This document shows, piece after piece, positions 62,701 through 64,000 of a stretch of 64,000 bases of DNA; the stretch's first letter is position 1, and each line of letters opens with the position of its first letter. The notes beneath the pieces were generated by a model that saw only the letters and a program-made list of their open reading frames with translations, was not told where the DNA came from and did no database searches. A program made the translations under genes and the position numbers. This DNA is from Isoetes taiwanensis (lineage: Eukaryota > Streptophyta > Lycopodiopsida > Isoetales > Isoetaceae), in NCBI GenBank assembly GCA_021234155.1, contig JAJEKV010000136.1:1180001-1244000 (forward strand), written 5' to 3'.

Positions 62701-63890
62701 ATTACTCTTTTTAGCAACTTCTATTTAGGTTCAGGTCCCTATTAGCATTCACATGATAAACTTTTTACGGCGGCGGGCACCTAGCGATGGTGGTTGTAAT
62801 ATAAACTTCAAAAAAAAAAAAAAAAAAAAAAAGCCCCGGCCTCCTCCTTGATTTGGTTGTTGCTAAAAGGACTTGACTGCGAGACATGGCTGCAAATTGG
62901 CTGCAAAGGATGTTTTAGTCACATGCGAACATAATGGGATCTTCATCAACAGTTCTTTTCTAGCTGTTGCTAATTTTCCCAATCTGTGCCTGCAATGTAG
63001 CATGATCCAAAACAACATGTGAGCAGAAAAGCCAAAAGAGCCATCCAACTGCTCCACAGTTACTGCAGCTACAAATCCGATCCATCATGTGAATGCTGCA
63101 TAATTGATCATTCTAATAACTTACCTCCATGATATACAAGATCTAGTAAAAATTACTATAAATTTATTATTTATAGATACTTTCTATTTTAGGTTGAGGT
63201 ACTTATCCATTCTACTTGAGCAGTGAAAGAACGTTTTAGAACTCTCTAAAAAGACCCTAGAACTATTAGAACTTTCTAGGGAGGTATTAGTAGGAAAAAA
63301 AAAGTGATTTTCCGGCAATAAAAAAATCCAAAAATAAATATTTCAGGGCAAAAAAACCTAAAAACAATTACATTTGGCATCCGGAAAGGGTTCCGGCAGG
63401 GGCGATCCTACTTTTCTAATTTGCAGCTACCAGGTCGATGGTCCGGCAGCTGTTTACTGCCAGTTTGGTGCTATTTTCATTTTCTTTTTGTTGCACATAG
63501 TTGCTTGCTCGGCAGTTATTGGGGTCTGCGTGGGCGATGGAGCCAGCAATCTGGCTTTTTGGGTCGTGATTTCTTAACATGTTTATCCAATTCTGATTTA
63601 ATCAGAAGCTCTCCAGATAGATGGCGCTGTAGCGACAGGACTCGGTCTTCTAAATGAACTACTCCTGTGTCCACCCATCTTACGCCAGCGAAATCTGATT
63701 CCAGTCCCTGCGCCTCCTAAATCCGCCGCCCTTCTCTGTATACCAGGTAAGCGTTAGCTCAAGCTTCGTTTTAGAGTCTTTTCTCTGTAAACCAGGTAAG
63801 CGTTAGTTCAAGCTTCGTTTTAGAGTTAAGTTTCGTTGGGCATGGCAAATGTAAAGTTTACTTGAACCGTAACATTTGATTCCCACCACG
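62701..63890. other. Second copy of the F-box upstream region
   Basis: Matches 32561-33754, including the A-tract (62811-62832, longer here), the 64-codon minus-strand frame (63057-62863) and the 52-bp tandem duplication (about 63735-63830). Confidence 0.6.
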
Positions 63891-63891
63891 T

Positions 63892-64000
63892 ATGGCTTTT
63901 CTCGTTGAATTAAATTCGCTCCATATCTTTGCGGTTTTTTTGATTAAAATACTGCTTCCTTGCCCCAAATCCGGCAGTTTTAGCCTCAAATCCGATTCGA
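63892..64000 (+). CDS. Start of the second F-box gene copy, cut by the window end
   Basis: ATG at 63892 (MAFLVELNSLHIFAVF) corresponds to 33755. The F-box itself would lie beyond position 64000. Confidence 0.5.
   Translation, partial: MAFLVELNSLHIFAVFLIKILLPCPKSGSFSLKSDS

Larger units (their letters stand above)
49272..64000. repeat. Direct repeat of 19129-33863 (second unit of a tandem duplication)
   Basis: From TGGACCATCACTCCACA (49272, matching 19129) to the window end the sequence follows 19129-33863 in the same order and orientation, offset 30,143 at the start and 30,137 at the end. Differences cluster at likely CTG/CAG positions. The junction lies just right of the TATGGN array. If it is a tandem duplication, the unit is 19129-49271. 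Confidence 0.95.

Overview
The window is nuclear DNA of a green plant, most likely a land plant. The evidence is intron-rich genes of plant families (a LacZ-type GH2 beta-galactosidase, a TIFY-CCT-GATA transcription factor, an F-box gene of GID2/SLY1 type) set among nested plant retrotransposons (Copia, Ty3/gypsy, LINE) and a large TIR DNA transposon. The sequence does not let me name the species or settle the lineage.

Layout. 1-5371 (+): the 3' three quarters of a beta-galactosidase gene, twelve exons with clean splice junctions. 5372-8700: sparse DNA with weak coding traces, one exon of a metal-binding (HMA) protein on the minus strand, and several copies of an AATTCGCTTAAGCGAATT palindrome. 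9188-10986 (-): a complete six-exon ZML-type GATA factor. 11870-13365: a degenerate 114-bp tandem repeat, then a 5'-truncated LINE with an 11-bp target duplication. 13589-32007 (-): a Copia element with both LTRs. It was broken twice: by a 1.05-kb GC-rich composite insert in the reverse transcriptase (14957-16010), and by a 12.56-kb transposon (17465-30025) between the GAG-pre-integrase domain and the integrase.

The 12.56-kb transposon is the most interesting object. It has perfect 30-bp terminal inverted repeats and TTAA-like flanks. A leftward gene (20704-17715) carries a KMDQ / LDNC / GHTHEDVD signature resembling a DDE-type or DUF7869-like transposase. Rightward coding DNA (22702-29120) includes a ParB/sulfiredoxin-like IIDGQ segment. 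A simple-sequence centre separates the divergent genes, and degraded AAATCGC...GCGATTT palindromes are scattered through the rightward half.

32008-37017: degenerate AGATTCCC-type repeats, the F-box gene (about 33755-34180) and exon-like fragments. 37018-48730 (-): a decayed Ty3/gypsy chromovirus-like element with 1.5-kb LTRs. 49124-49256: a TATGGN hexanucleotide array. From 49272 to the window end the sequence repeats 19129-33863 in direct orientation, offset about 30.14 kb. This looks like the second unit of a tandem duplication (or an assembly loop) and contains second copies of the transposon's right part, the Copia 5' half and the start of the F-box gene.

The two copies are nearly identical except at sites that appear to have been CTG/CAG, where they disagree in erratic ways. 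The same damage interrupts most reading frames in the repeat-rich part, while the beta-galactosidase and GATA genes are clean. Many apparent stops and frameshifts after about 17.5 kb may therefore be sequence errors rather than decay.
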